Assembly (NCBI GenBank): GCA_003024785.1
Contig: PUQB01000876.1
Location: 17,721-81,720, forward strand
Length of the DNA stretch: 64,000 nt
Reading direction: 5' to 3'
Source: Selaginella tamariscina
Lineage: Eukaryota > Streptophyta > Lycopodiopsida > Selaginellales > Selaginellaceae
Numbering within the stretch: the stretch's first letter is position 1; every line of letters starts with the position of its first letter. The notes under the pieces were generated by a model. The model searched no databases. It was not told the DNA's origin and saw nothing but the letters and a program-made list of their open reading frames with translations. This document shows, piece after piece, positions 34,930 through 46,430 of the stretch. A program made the translations under genes and the position numbers.

Positions 34930-35061
34930 TCAAACTAAACCAGGCGTGTATACCACTCTCTTGCCTTGCTGAAAGATAGCCGCTTTAAATGCGAAGAACG
35001 CTGAAGCTGCCAAGAACAATGGTGGCTCTCCAACAGCTTTAGAAGAGGGATTTAGTGCATC
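34930..35061 (-). CDS. xanthine dehydrogenase, last exon only
   Basis: On the minus strand a TTCTTCTAG acceptor precedes an exon at 35061 that reads DALNPSSKAVGEPPLFLAAS, then AFFAFKAAIFQQGKRV and stops (TGA) at 34930-34932, 43 residues. SKAVGEPP-FLA-S-FFA-K-AI is the conserved molybdenum-domain end of xanthine dehydrogenase/aldehyde oxidase; the Glu in GEPP is the catalytic glutamate in this enzyme family. No upstream exons were found to at least 37 kb, so it is an orphan exon or belongs to a gene with large introns. Confidence 0.75.
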   Translation of the reverse strand, partial: DALNPSSKAVGEPPLFLAASAFFAFKAAIFQQGKRVVYTPGLV

Positions 35062-35072
35062 CTAGAAGAAAA

Positions 35073-35214
35073 TACACAACTTTTTAGTTAAACATGCTTA
35101 CATACACATTGAACTACTTAGTTTAATAATATATACTATACGATTTTTACTTAAATACTATAATTCTATCCAGGACGTGGTTGAACCGAGTATGTTTAAC
35201 TAAAAAGTTGTGTA
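35073..35214. repeat. 23-bp perfect inverted repeat, 96-bp loop
   Basis: Arms at 35073-35095 and 35192-35214 are exact reverse complements around ACAACTTTTTAGTTAAACAT. They lie just upstream (minus sense) of the xanthine dehydrogenase exon acceptor. The loop is AT-rich and non-coding. Confidence 0.8.
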
Positions 35215-37233
35215 ATTTTATCCAAGATATATTTATCCTGGACATACGTTGACCACACAGAGCTAAATATATATCACACACACACGACAGTTAAACAAAA
35301 TATTATACAATTATATAGTCTACAGTTTGACAGTGTGTGCGTGCATGTGTGTGTGTGTGAGAGAGAGAGGTATGCATATACTCTGTGTACATAACTCGTC
35401 AAAAATATATGTATATATATAGCTATATAACATATAAATATTTACATATTGTTAAGTATAAACACGCTTTATTATTGTATACTATGCCACTGCTTGACAA
35501 CTATAAGCTTTTTTGCCTTCATCTAATTATGAAATTACTTTATTTTAAATTATTTAATAATGTAAATAAATAAGGTATATCCTAATATGTTTTTAAAAAA
35601 TTTCTTAACTAAATAGGACCAAAACATTTAATGTAAAATAGTATATTTCACAAAAAAATTATTATAATTTTAAGTTATACATATCACAATTATAATTAGC
35701 TATATATAATAATTATAACCACATTATATTAGATCTACCAGAATAAACCTTAACCATCAAAAGAAGAAATATTAAAAATTGCAAAAAAAAAAAAAAAATG
35801 AAAAAGAAAAGAAAAGGGAAGAGATGGTTTTTGCTGTATACTTACAAATAGGATCCACGTGGGTGTGCAATGTGGACTATAATAATAGCTTAAATTTAAT
35901 TTTTATGCAGAAATAAATTCATAAGAGAACTTTAGAAAATTGGTAGTAGAAAATTAAGATAATTTTTATTTATATTACATACTATTCGATTTAATTAATT
36001 TTTAATTTATTCTAGCGACAGCATAAAACCAAAGTAAACATATACTAGGTACAACGAATGTACTAATCAGATTCTTAGACTATCATCAGTATATTACTGA
36101 AAGCAGGTTGAACAAAATCTTATTTTAATTTGTGTTTAAAACAGATTAGTGAGGTGATGTTTGAATGTTTATGTATATACAAATCTATATATTATTATTG
36201 TTAATATTGTGTCTGTATGAAGATTAATAATATGTTATATACACACACACAAATAGTCAATATATGCGGCACTTTTATACAGACAAGTTCTAATAAGGTT
36301 GTATGTTTAATTGTTATATATGGCTGAATGTGTATAATATGTGTGTGTTGATGTAAACATGTATGTACACCCACACACAAATATGTTTGTGTGTGTATAC
36401 ATAACTTTTTGAAGGAAAAGGGCATTAAAAAAATTATTAAGTTTAACTTAAAAAAATGAAAAATTATTTAACGTTTTGTTTTATTATTTCACCTAGTAAA
36501 ACAATAACGTAATTCATTTGTCTGTTATTGACGCCACTTCAATATTATATGCTTTGTAATATTGTATATATATATATATATGGATATGCGTATGGTGTCA
36601 TATAAATATAATCTGATGTTTTAGCTTATTCTTATATTCTTTTACAGTGTCCAATTCGAGAAATGGTATAGTTATTATGTATACAGTTTATATGATTTAA
36701 AAAATATATATACCACATATTCTGTCACTATCATTATCATCTTAAATGAAAAAATATCATATAAAAATACATAGCAAACCTATTTGTAACATATAAAAAA
36801 TAAATATAATGATCTGCATTGCAACTTTGCGGTATCCGATAAAGAACTGGTAAGACACGTTTGACTCCAGTTGACTCGTCAACCACAGTCAACCTCGCTT
36901 TGCATTTTGATCCCCATTGTTATGACCTGAAACTATAAACTTTAATAAAAATAAATTTCTAATTTTGAATTTTCGCATATGTATCGATGGCCTTTTTCAT
37001 GCATCTGTTTTTTTATGTACAGTTATAATATAAAATATAATGTTTTTCTTAGTACAGTTATAATATAAATATACGTGATATATAGCTATATAATAATACG
37101 ATTATATAATATTAAATGTTAAGTATAATATATAATAATTAAAAACGATGCTGTTTGGTAAAATAGGTGAAACCGACAAAGGCTCTACCAAAAAACCGGT
37201 ACCGGAACGTAAACTAAACTCAACTTTTTCCAG
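35215..37233. other. AT-rich spacer with microsatellites
   Basis: Contains a GT/GA tract near 35340-35370 (just inside), an A15 run near 35790, CA/TG tracts at 36240 and 36380, and TA tracts near 36565. No gene is supported. Confidence 0.4.
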
Positions 37234-37389
37234 AAATTAGCGATAAGAAACTCCGATAACTGGCAAATCGAAGTCGCTGTCCCTTGAGGTTTGTTAATCT
37301 TAACTGTTCAATCAATTAATATAGTATATTATAATCAATAAATGTCATATTTAACTTATAATTATTGCTTAGTATATATATCAAACACA

Positions 37390-38340
37390 TACAGACTAAT
37401 ATATAATATAGTGTTAAATATATATACAATATGTAACTGGTAACCCTACATAACTAGTATAATATTTCTGTTCTTGTTCAGGACTTGGTTTCTATCGGTG
37501 GGCAGCTTGGGAAAGGCCAGTCAAACTTAATGGAGATGCTTCAGGTGTGTTTGTGTGTGTGTGTGAATTACATTAATATGAATTTAATGATATGTAGCAA
37601 AGCTCTTGAATAATCTGAACTAACATTAAACTCCTAAATAAAAATGCGTATACGATAGTTATTGACACACACACACACAGAGACACAACGCACATCAGAT
37701 ATGTGTGTGTGCATGCGTGTGTGCTCATGGTTTATTGATGACTGGCAGGAGTTTATGGGAAATAGTCAAGAAAACAGTTCAAAAGCTGGAGCGGATATGG
37801 CAAGATTAGCAAAGGCTTCCATTCGCACTAATCACAATTACGAAGCCACTGATCTGGAGATTAACAAGAGCTAGTGACAACACTGACATTTTCCGGTCAA
37901 ACCGTGGTTCAAGTTTCCGTCCCCACGTTGATCACTCTGACATATAAACACAGCACACACGCACGCACGAACGCACGCCCAGACCCACACAGTCAAATTA
38001 TTTGTATCACACACACACAAACAAACACAAACACGAATATACAGGCACACGGCATACACATATACACGCTTCATACGTACTGTATATATAATATAGTTTG
38101 TTAATGTGTTCCTTTATATATATATTAATTATATGTTTAAGAATATTTATTACTAGTTATATGGTACCTGCAAGTTAAGCTAATTGTAGGTTCAAGATTA
38201 TATATATTATTGGTATATAATACTCTATATATCAATCATATATCATTATAACTAATTATTATATATTTAATAATTTTCGCTATAATTATATACTATATAT
38301 TTATCATATAGTAATACACACACAATATGTTTGCTTAGAA
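37390..38340 (+). repeat. inverted duplication, arm 1
   Basis: Shares long blocks, reverse-complemented, with 48600-49080: GCAAAGCTCTTGAAT(A/T)ATCTGAACTAAC, ACACAACGCACATCA-ATATGTGTG, GTGTGTGCTCATGGTTTATT, TTTATGGGAAATAGTCAAGAAAA, ATATGGTACCTGCAAG(T/C)TAAGCTAATT and CACACAATATGTTTG. Arm 1 keeps about 390 bp, including most of the last exon, that arm 2 lacks. Confidence 0.75.
37482..37874 (+). CDS. 3' end of an unidentified gene, two exons
   Basis: Exon 37482-37544 (acceptor TTCTTGTTCAG, donor CAG/GTGTGT) encodes DLVSIGGQLGKGQSNLMEML plus Q. It joins in phase 0 to exon 37749-37874 (acceptor GACTGGCAG), encoding EFMGNSQENSSKAGADMARL and more, ending EINKS-stop. A possible upstream exon at 37234-37288 is ambiguous because its frames have stops. 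The protein is not recognised. An inverted, exon-deleted copy of this locus is at 48.6-49.1 kb, which has lost the acceptor and most of the second exon. Confidence 0.5.
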
Positions 38341-39602
38341 GTGGATTTGGCAGACTTGGGGAGGTGCCTTCAGCAAGGAGTGTATGGAGGACATCCAAAG
38401 ACCAAATTGAATATATATATAGGATCATTATATTAGATTAACTTTAAGTAAAAATTTAACTTTAGGTTTGAATACATTGGAGGAATTTGTTACATATGTA
38501 CTGTGTGTGTAATGATAGTGTTCATGTATTAATTTGCTGCTTAAGGTGTCTCATGTTGTGATATGTATAAGTAAGACCAGGTTAAGCCTCTATCCTAGCT
38601 AACTTCTCACTTTGTAGCTTACTCTCTCTATCTGTCTCTATTCTGAATTATATATATATATATGGGTGTGAAGATTGAAACTTTATAAAGGAGTGAATCT
38701 GTCGCTGCTGACACAGGTTATGTCGTCGAGGCTTGCAATAGGGACTTTCAATGGGGACAGACTATGTAAGGTTATAGCGGATGGGACGGCCCACTGGAGC
38801 TTTGCTTCAACTCCATGTTTCGAAGTTTTGTGTTTCAGTTGCTTATGCTTTATAAGACTCATCTGGCTATTCCCACCTCCCATGACACCAAAATCATAAT
38901 AATAATATACACAGTATATTATATATTACGCTTTGAATATACAGTAATACTATTAATATTTTGAGCTGTACATACATATATATATATGTGTGTGTGTGTG
39001 TATAGTATATACATATATTAAATTTATATGTATACACGTAAAAGTCAAACTCTGAGGCATATACTTATTAATATTCCATATATAATATGTATATACCTCT
39101 CTCTCTCTATATATATATTCAGCTTACCCGGGAGACCACCAAAAGAAAGGAGTAAAGCGTTAAAATTGGGGGACTTAAGTATCTTGCTGCAGTACAGATG
39201 CAAACCTGTAAAACAGTTAATATATACTATGAATACATAATATATTGCGATCCAATGATTTTAATACAGTTTAATTCATATATACATACTATTTATATCA
39301 AAGAACTGATCAAATAAATAACATATGCAAGATATTTCAATCATATGTTTAATATATATACACATATATAAATTTTCAAGTAAATAATTGGAATAGATAA
39401 TATTCGTAATACACAACGTACAAACAAGTAGTTATAAGAATTAAATATATTTGTTACCTTATATATACGTACATATATAAGAGAATATAAGTTACAGTTT
39501 AACCAAAATTTGATTCGATAAGAATTGAATAACTACCTTCAACTTTATATAACATTAAATGATATTTCATAATAAGCTGAATACCTATCTATTCTATCTA
39601 TC

Positions 39603-39636
<34 letters not shown>

Positions 39637-39870
39637 TCTATGAATATATACTCCGTATATGTAGTTACCTTCGATTAGCTCATCCATCCATGGCGGCTCT
39701 TGCTCTTGCCACTTTCTAAGCCGTTTTTTTAGATAGATATATATGTATATGTATATGTTATAAAAATATAAACATCTATATTGTGAAACTAAATTTAACT
39801 CTTATAATATAATGCGTTGGATTTAGACCTAGGTTTCCAACGAATTAGGGCTAGGGTTTAGGAGCGAGCA
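38341..39870. other. AT-rich spacer upstream of PP2C gene
   Basis: Several (TA)n tracts (38650, 38975, 39615). A short GC-richer stretch at 38700-38830 has an open plus frame (SSRLAIGTFNGDRLCKVIAD) that could be an exon remnant but matches nothing recognised. No promoter can be assigned with confidence. Confidence 0.4.
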
Positions 39871-40672
39871 ATGACTTTCCTATGGTCGGGAGCAGCCGCA
39901 GAAGCGAAGAGCTGGAGCAGGCGCAGCGAGGATGCGTACTTCATCGGCAGCGACTGGGTTGGGGTTGCCGATGGCGTGGGTTCCTGGTACACAGAAGAAT
40001 GCATCGATGCAGGTGACTTTGCAAGGGAGCTGATGACCAAGTGCAGGAATTCTGGCTCTGAAGCCACATGTCAAGGACGAAGACAATGGTTTGCTCAAGG
40101 TGATGGCGGAGGCTACGCGGCAAACGAAGTCCATTGGTTCGTCGACAGTGCTACTTGCCGGAGGCTTGGCAGACGGCAAGAACGTCCTCCACATTGCAAA
40201 CATGGGCGACTCTGGCTGTTTGGTCATTCGGAATGGCAAGCTGCTTGCCAAGTCCACTTTCCAGACGGCTGGCGTCAATTTTCCTTACCAGGTTTGCAAC
40301 TCGCAGAGACCCAAGGATAAACCTTGTGCCATGGACCCTGTCATGCTCGGTGAGGTGCTTAAGGTGCCGGTTCAGTCAGGAGACATTGTCATCTGTGCAA
40401 CCGACGGGCTCTTCGATAGCAGGACGCTGGAGGAGGTGGTTGTAGTGTCCAGTGGCCTTGCTCGAGATGGAGCTTCTCCACAAGCTCTGGCCAAGATCCT
40501 CATGCTGCTCGGGCGTTATGGATGGAAGGAAGATGACATAACGGTGGTGGTGTCACTCGTTGTGGATGACTCGACTGTTGCTTTTTGGGACCACAAGTCG
40601 TGGGCCGACAAAGTGTTGACCTTCGCTTCAGGCATCGCAGCCAAATTGGTATCTGAGGACTATTTTCTTTGA
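39871..40672 (+). CDS. PP2C-type (PTC7-like) protein phosphatase, one frameshift
   Basis: The first frame from M 39871 gives [20 protein letters not shown] then GSW, the PP2C motifs that hold the metal-binding aspartates, and [12 protein letters not shown]. About 40040 the frame shifts by one: the second frame gives [70 protein letters not shown] and [14 protein letters not shown]. These are the remaining PP2C/PTC7 blocks in order, with a ~30-residue extension. PTC7-type Ser/Thr phosphatases use Mn/Mg, often in plastids or mitochondria; no clear transit peptide is visible here. The gene is intronless and GC-rich, unlike its surroundings, which could mean a retrocopy. Apart from the single shift it is well preserved. 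Confidence 0.8.
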
Positions 40673-40718
40673 CAAGCCGGAGGACCACGTTTTATGGCTC
40701 CTGCTTAGGCTGCAGAAC

Positions 40719-42914
40719 ATGGGAGGAGAGAGATACTTTAGTGGGCTAGATGACGATGCCTTGAAGAGTAAGCTCGAGGAGATGCTGTACGAGACTTCCT
40801 TCGATAATAATTGGAGGAGGCAGAAGACGGAAGAGCCAGACTTTGAGCTGCCAGTTGAAGTAAAGCAGGTGTTGGACGACTATGCCAGTGGGAAACTGAG
40901 TCTTGTCAAGTACAAGGGTGTTGCACAAGTTGTGAGCTGTGAAGGCAAGCCATGTTTGCTCCTCAGTCATCTGGGTGATGAGACTGAGGAGAACTTGGGT
41001 GTCCTCCAAATTTTAGAAGAAAAGCTGCAAAATTCAATGGTCATGCTTGCGGGTGGACATGGTTCTGGAAAGACAAGGCTGCTTTACAAATACTTGTGTA
41101 GCAAGGGAGGAAGAGGTGGCCTGTACTTGACTGCTCGCAAATCAGAAGAGCACTGGGGATCATCTGACTTTGAGTACTTGGTGACGGAGGTTCTTTCGGG
41201 CTTGCTCAGACCGATTAGGCCAGATGGCCGACAAAATCATTCATATTCATACTCGCTCCCTTCCAAGAAGGTTGGAGACCAAATGAAGCTGCTGCTGGCT
41301 GCGAGGATGAGGATTTACGAGTACTGCAGAGACAGGCTGAGTGACAGGCAGTGGCTGGTGCTACAGGCGGCATGCAGGGCGTTAGTCTACTCAGATGGTA
41401 CACCAGTTGGAGAAGCAGGAGACGTGTTCAAAATCTTCTTGGCCAAGATTTGCAAGCAGAAGGATAAGCTCCGTGACCACTGGAAGCCGACGGAGGGGTT
41501 TACCTCAGTTGTTAGTAAGATGCCCGTTTGTGTGATAGACGACATTGAGCAATGCCGGATGGCTTTACACGGGTGCTTCAGTGACAGGGATGACCTTGTG
41601 GGCTTGGGGTTGGCAAGAGCACTGGGAGCTTTTTTCCAGGAACTTGGTGGCAGAGTTGTATTTTCTGGGGCGGCTGGCGACCGTGAATTGCTTGAGAACT
41701 ACAGCAAGAACAAGATCGTGCAAGTGTTTGCCAAGGGATGTTGGCACACAGCAGACGAGGCAATCCAGTACAGTGAGCAGGTGCTGCTGAGAAAGATGAG
41801 CGAGGACGAAGCAGACTTTATGAGGACTTGTGTGTTTGAGAGGTTCAAAGGCAGGTTCACGCCTTTGGTCTCTATGTTGGAGGTGATGCTGTCGAGGGAC
41901 GTCAACCTGCGAGATGCAGCAGAGTACATTGAGAAAGGTTATACCACCACGGAGGATGGTGTCCTTGACGTGACTAGTTTCTGCAAGAGCATTGCGTCCT
42001 CGTCAAGGGCTTGCCGGGCTACCATCGGCTGGGCTTGCTTCAAGCATTCCGTGTTGGGAGGAGGCCCTAGTGTCTTCAAAGATTGGCACAAAGCTGAAAT
42101 CCGGGAACTGGTTGAGTCGGGCCTAGCGAGACTGGGTGCTGGTGAGAGGGAGCCGTGTTTGGCTATCTGCGACGAATACCTGGTTCGCAAGGCTTACGAG
42201 AACATGCACACATCCACGGAATGGATGCAACCTGTTCAACCCGAGGGACGGGCTGAGACCACCAAGTCGGAGGTCACCAAGTCGGCCGAAAAGTATGACT
42301 TGGTTCCCTTCTGCTTCCTGAGAATGTGGAAGGAGTACAAGGGGGTATTAGAAGACATGCCCATCTTCAAGGAGCTCCTAGAGGACGACAAGTGCCCGAT
42401 GCAGCTGAAAATCCTGTCCAAGTCTACGAGTGCTTTCTTGGAGAACAATGAACAATGTGTGCTACCAATGAGCGACGGGCTGAAACTTGAAGACTTCTTC
42501 TGTGATGAGCAGCCCAAGTGCACATTTCTACAGTGGATGGCCAAGGATTTCTCCACTTCAAGTGCAGCAGGGAGGATTGTGTTTGATGGCACTGGCATGA
42601 GTGTTGGCTACTTCCATCATCTTCACTTTCCTAAGGAGCACGTATACTCTTGGAATGAGGGAGCTGTTGTCAAGGATGGAGGTCATCTTGTGGAGATGGA
42701 ACCCGGGGTGGATTGGATTCCAGATGTTTACTTCTGCTTTGTGCTGGTTGATCCGTTCCAGGTAGTGGAGGTGTTGCCCAAGTGGTCCTTCGAAGAGGTT
42801 GCCCCTGGAAAGCTCAAGGTCACTCTTCTGCTGGACAATGAGAATATCAAACTGGCCTTCACTCAAGGAGAGATCGGGGTAGTGAGAGATACATGTCGCA
42901 GACATGGAAAGTGA
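40719..42914 (+). CDS. 731-aa P-loop NTPase, possibly Crinkler-like
   Basis: Intact, intronless ORF. Residues 112-119 GGHGSGKT form a Walker A motif and residues 270-276 VCVIDDI a Walker B motif, followed by GRVVFSGAAG (311-320) at a sensor-like place. The N-terminal ~100 residues are charged; the region 470-731 is a separate domain with no named motif. P-loop plus flanking layout recalls Crinkler (CRN/RHS-type) proteins, STAND-like NTPases known from many eukaryotes including plants; that assignment is tentative. Upstream of M 40719 the same frame stays open through [18 protein letters not shown], which overlaps the end of the PP2C frame. The protein may therefore start earlier or be fused with PP2C after a frame change. 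It lies only 46 bp after the PP2C stop, on the same strand. Confidence 0.65.
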   Translation: MGGERYFSGLDDDALKSKLEEMLYETSFDNNWRRQKTEEPDFELPVEVKQVLDDYASGKLSLVKYKGVAQVVSCEGKPCLLLSHLGDETEENLGVLQILEEKLQNSMVMLAGGHGSGKTRLLYKYLCSKGGRGGLYLTARKSEEHWGSSDFEYLVTEVLSGLLRPIRPDGRQNHSYSYSLPSKKVGDQMKLLLAARMRIYEYCRDRLSDRQWLVLQAACRALVYSDGTPVGEAGDVFKIFLAKICKQKDKLRDHWKPTEGFTSVVSKMPVCVIDDIEQCRMALHGCFSDRDDLVGLGLARALGAFFQELGGRVVFSGAAGDRELLENYSKNKIVQVFAKGCWHTADEAIQYSEQVLLRKMSEDEADFMRTCVFERFKGRFTPLVSMLEVMLSRDVNLRDAAEYIEKGYTTTEDGVLDVTSFCKSIASSSRACRATIGWACFKHSVLGGGPSVFKDWHKAEIRELVESGLARLGAGEREPCLAICDEYLVRKAYENMHTSTEWMQPVQPEGRAETTKSEVTKSAEKYDLVPFCFLRMWKEYKGVLEDMPIFKELLEDDKCPMQLKILSKSTSAFLENNEQCVLPMSDGLKLEDFFCDEQPKCTFLQWMAKDFSTSSAAGRIVFDGTGMSVGYFHHLHFPKEHVYSWNEGAVVKDGGHLVEMEPGVDWIPDVYFCFVLVDPFQVVEVLPKWSFEEVAPGKLKVTLLLDNENIKLAFTQGEIGVVRDTCRRHGK

Positions 42915-43332
42915 TAAAAATTAGTAATAATAATAATAATAAAACAAGTTTCACTATGTTATTTACATCCATATTAAATCTATATGTATAATGCGTATGG
43001 GGAATATGTTCAGCGCGCATGAACCAAGTTCTTTACCAACTTAAACTATGTTTAGAATACAACAGATTCTGTGTGTTGTTGTCGATGGGTGTGTTCATAT
43101 ATGATTTTTTATTATTGTTATTACCAGAACACGAGATTCTGGGGGTTTTGCATGAATTCCACACTGAGGACTAGATTCACACATACACACACACATATAT
43201 ATAAAATATCCGTACTTTAGGAAATTGATTATGAATATGTTCAATAATTAAAACTTTTAATAATGTTTTTATCAAATAATACATATTGACATATGTAATA
43301 TATCCTCTATTATGTTTTTCCTGTAATTTTGT

Positions 43333-43405
<73 letters not shown>

Positions 43406-43608
43406 TCCGAATTACTACGTATCAAGGAATGCATTTATGCATGCATATAAAATTGATATGTATTGCAAATGCATATATTTTAGAATATATGGTCTGTACT
43501 AGATAATTCATATGTATATATAAAACATAATTCCAACATTTCTAATTAATTAAGTTATTAATACGAAACTATTCCACCACATATTTTAAGGAATCAATTA
43601 ACTGAAGT
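42915..43608. other. spacer downstream of NTPase gene
   Basis: AT-rich, with a (CT)n/(TA)n microsatellite. No gene seen. Confidence 0.5.
43336..43405. repeat. (CT)20 followed by (TA)15 microsatellite
   Basis: Uninterrupted CT dinucleotides to about 43375 run straight into TA dinucleotides to about 43405. The minus-strand ORF across it is only a translation of the repeat. Confidence 0.9.
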
Positions 43609-43772
43609 TGTAACATCCACGTGTACAGTTGCATGTGCACATATTATTATTATTAGCATAGTGGATTTTAATAACTGTCGGATTGGATTTAATCTTAATC
43701 ACTCGTTCTTGTATATAAGTTAAGGTTTCTAAACTAATGAATATATACATTTTTATATTCCGAACTCTCACA
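43609..43772 (+). repeat. LTR of gypsy E (left)
   Basis: TGTAACATCCACGTG to CTCTCACA. It contains TTTTAATAACTGTCGGATTGG and TCTTGTATATAAGTTA, a TATA-like box about 80 bp before its end. TTGGTGGAGG follows as a possible primer-binding site. Confidence 0.85.
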
Positions 43773-43911
43773 TTGGTGGAGGTGAGGGGCACCTCTAATT
43801 GTCACTACAAAGTTTGGATTTTGTTCTTTTTATTAATTTTCTTTGTCTTCTTAGGTCTAGCTTTTCATTGTTAAGTCTATTCCTTTCTTGTAAATTTTAT
43901 CTTTCTTCATC

Positions 43912-44817
43912 ATGGATCCACAATAAGCAAATTCCTTGTTTGTGGAGCAATTACTTATGCAGTTGTTAGATGCCATGCATATGCAACTGAACAATTATTC
44001 TAGTTGATGGCAGCATTCACAGTCTAGGGTACTCCTCCTACTCATGTTGCAAACCCCCGTGTCCGGCCGGATTTCTTTCGCAGAAATCCTGGAGATGATG
44101 TGTACCATTGGTTTGACCACTTCACTGTGGTTGCCACATATCATTCGTGGGACGGTGCTCAGTGTTTGCGCGAGTTTCCTACTTGTCTTCAAGGGACGGC
44201 GTTGCAGTGGTACAATGGTCTGGACGTTGCAACTCGTGGAGATTGGAATATTCTTCCAGAGATCTTCAAACGTGCATTTGGGCATGCGGACGACTGTGAT
44301 GATGCTTTTCAGCAGTTGCATCGTATTCGTCAGGAGCCATCTGAGTCGGTGATGCAGTTTGGTGTTCGCTTTCGAAGCCTTTTGCTGCGTGCAGAACCTA
44401 ACATGTCGGAACGCATCAAGTTAGGTATGTTGTGGCCAGCACTTCGTCAAGACCTTGTGGGGCTTGTGCATGCACTAGCTCCAGTGACTCTTGATGATGC
44501 TTTGAGGCTGGCACAACGATATGAGTCGTCACCTCTCCCACTTGCGCCTTCACGTGCTCTCGTTCCACTTCATGTTGGGGATGGACCTGCTCCGATGGGG
44601 TTGAGGTGGGGCCCGTGGACGAGGACGTGGACGTGCAGTTCGTTGTTGGGCATGTGATGAGGTTGGACACACGTATCGGCGCTGTCAACAATTTCCCGAT
44701 TGGCGTCCCCCATTTCCAGGATGGAGGCCACGGTCAACAACGTCCGGTTGGTGCTGCTGCAGTGGAAGGTTGTGATGCGGTGGATCTTCCGGGAAACGAC
44801 GAATCGCACGAGTAGAG
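43912..44817 (+). pseudogene. gypsy E gag with zinc knuckle
   Basis: The main frame 44100-44657 has DDVYHWFDHFTVVATYHSWD, LREFPTCLQGTALQWYNGLD, AFQQLHRIRQEPSESVMQFG and ALRQDLVGLVHALAPVTLDD, a typical gypsy capsid. A shift near 44620 leads to RGRGRGRAVRCWACDEVGHT with the CCHC knuckle (CWACDEVGHTYRRC). The N-terminal part near 43912-44040 has two stops. Confidence 0.8.
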
Positions 44818-44944
44818 GAGGGTCCTCGTGCGAATAAATTAGTGACCCTCCATCTTTCTTTCGGGAGTATCATCAAGGGGTTCACTCGGCACCAAATCAT
44901 CCGGTTTTCACTTTTCAAGCTCGTTTAATCACACGCCACATCCT

Positions 44945-45240
44945 GTTTTCCTTTCAGTGTTGGTGGATACAGGTTCAAGTTTGTTTCTTTTCTCAATCTG
45001 TTGCTACACGTTGCAGCCTTCATTTGCGTCGTGCGGTAGAACCAGTCTTCATTCTGTACGGCAACGGACATACTCATGCTTGTTCGCGGGATGAAGTGGA
45101 CATTGTTGTTCGTGTGGATGATGTGAGCTCGAGCTTCAATCTTTGCGGGTGGTGCCGAGTCAAGCTTTTCACCTTATTCTTGGTATGGATTGGTTAACTC
45201 GCAATCATGCCAAGTGTGACTTTGAAAAGTCTCCCCCTTG
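44945..45240 (+). pseudogene. gypsy E protease
   Basis: VLVDTGSSLFLFS carries the retropepsin DTGS site (about 44960). After a shift, FHLILGMDWLTRNHAKCDFE marks the block that normally follows it. Confidence 0.7.
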
Positions 45241-45399
45241 TTTGACTCTCCCTCGTCTTTCTTCCATTCCTCTTACTTCTATTCCACTTCGTCCATCTGC
45301 TTCCACCTCTGCTTCCATCACTTTTGTCTCACCCTATTTCCAACCATTTTCCCTTCATGCTCTTCCTTTCCTTCTTTGGATCCATCAGATGATCGTCGT

Positions 45400-46430
45400 G
45401 CTGTAGTTGTTGATCAACTCAAGAAGGAGTATGCTGATCTTTTCAACTTCGACTTGTCATCTGGGGCCAAGATTGCGACACGCCACCCTATTCCAACTGG
45501 AGAGCTAGGCCAATCAAGGTACCTGTTCGGCGTCGTCACCAAAGGAGCTCAAGATCTTACGAGCGAATGTCAAAGAGATGTTGGAGAAGGGTGTTATCCG
45601 GAATCTCGAAGTCCTTGGGCGTGCGAACCTCACCTTGTGACGAAGCCTGATGGGAGCGTTCGATTCTGCATTGACTATCGCCCATTAAATGAGGTAACCG
45701 TCTCAGATGTGTACCCACTTCCTCATACTGCAGACCTTTTGGATCGACTGGGGCGGAGCCGTTGGTTCACCAAGTTAGATCTCGCATCTGGATATTGGCA
45801 AGTTCCGATGGCTGACATGGACATTCCCAAGACTGCTTTTCGAACACCATTTGGCCTGTACGAGTTCTTGGTGATGCCTTTCGGTTTGAGCAATGCTCCA
45901 GCAACTTTCCACGTATGATGGACGAGGTTCTTTGCGACATGCCGGAGGTGACTGCCGATTTCATCGATGATGTTTTGATCCATTCGGATGGAACGTGGGA
46001 GGAGCATGTCGGTGATGTACGTAAGGTTTTGGATCGTTGCGGGAAGTTGGTTTGAAGTTGAAGCCATCTAAGTGTGTGTTTGGATCAAAGGACACCACTT
46101 ATCTGGGTTATCGCATTTCACGTGAAGGTTTGCAAGTCGATCCTGACAAACTAGTTGCAGTTTTGAAGTTCCCTACGCCAAAGTGTGTGAATGATGTGCA
46201 ACGCTTTCTTGGCAAGGTACAATATCTGGGTCGTTTTGTGGATCATCTTTCAGATCGTACTGCACCGTTGCGCGCGTTGTTGAAATCGTCAATGACTTCT
46301 TTTGTTTGGTCTAAGGATTGCAAGCAGGCATTTGCAGATCTCAAAGAGTTGTTGACGACTCCTCCAGTTTTGGCGTACCCGGATTACCCGTCCTTTCATC
46401 TTGCGTGTAGATGCTTCTGACATCGGCCTC
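45400..46430 (+). pseudogene. gypsy E reverse transcriptase
   Basis: Frame 45238-45918 gives PHLVTKPDGSVRFCIDYRPL, NEVTVSDVYPLPHTADLLDR, FTKLDLASGYWQVPMADMDI and LVMPFGLSNAPATF. After a frameshift at about 45915 comes TADFIDDVLIHSDGTWEEH, with FIDD at the catalytic box, then DTTYLGYRISREGLQVD and VQRFLGKVQYLGRFVDHLSD. Catalytic aspartates are kept but the frame breaks at least twice. Confidence 0.8.

Noticed and set aside
37234-37288. Upstream exon of the 37.5-kb gene
   Set aside because: The best acceptor (CAACTTTTTCCAG) gives an exon with stops or an immediate TGA at the donor; the alternative acceptor is weak, so it was left out of the gene model.
43177-43434. Minus ORF of alternating R/E and Y/I residues
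   Set aside because: It is the translation of the (CT)n/(TA)n microsatellite.
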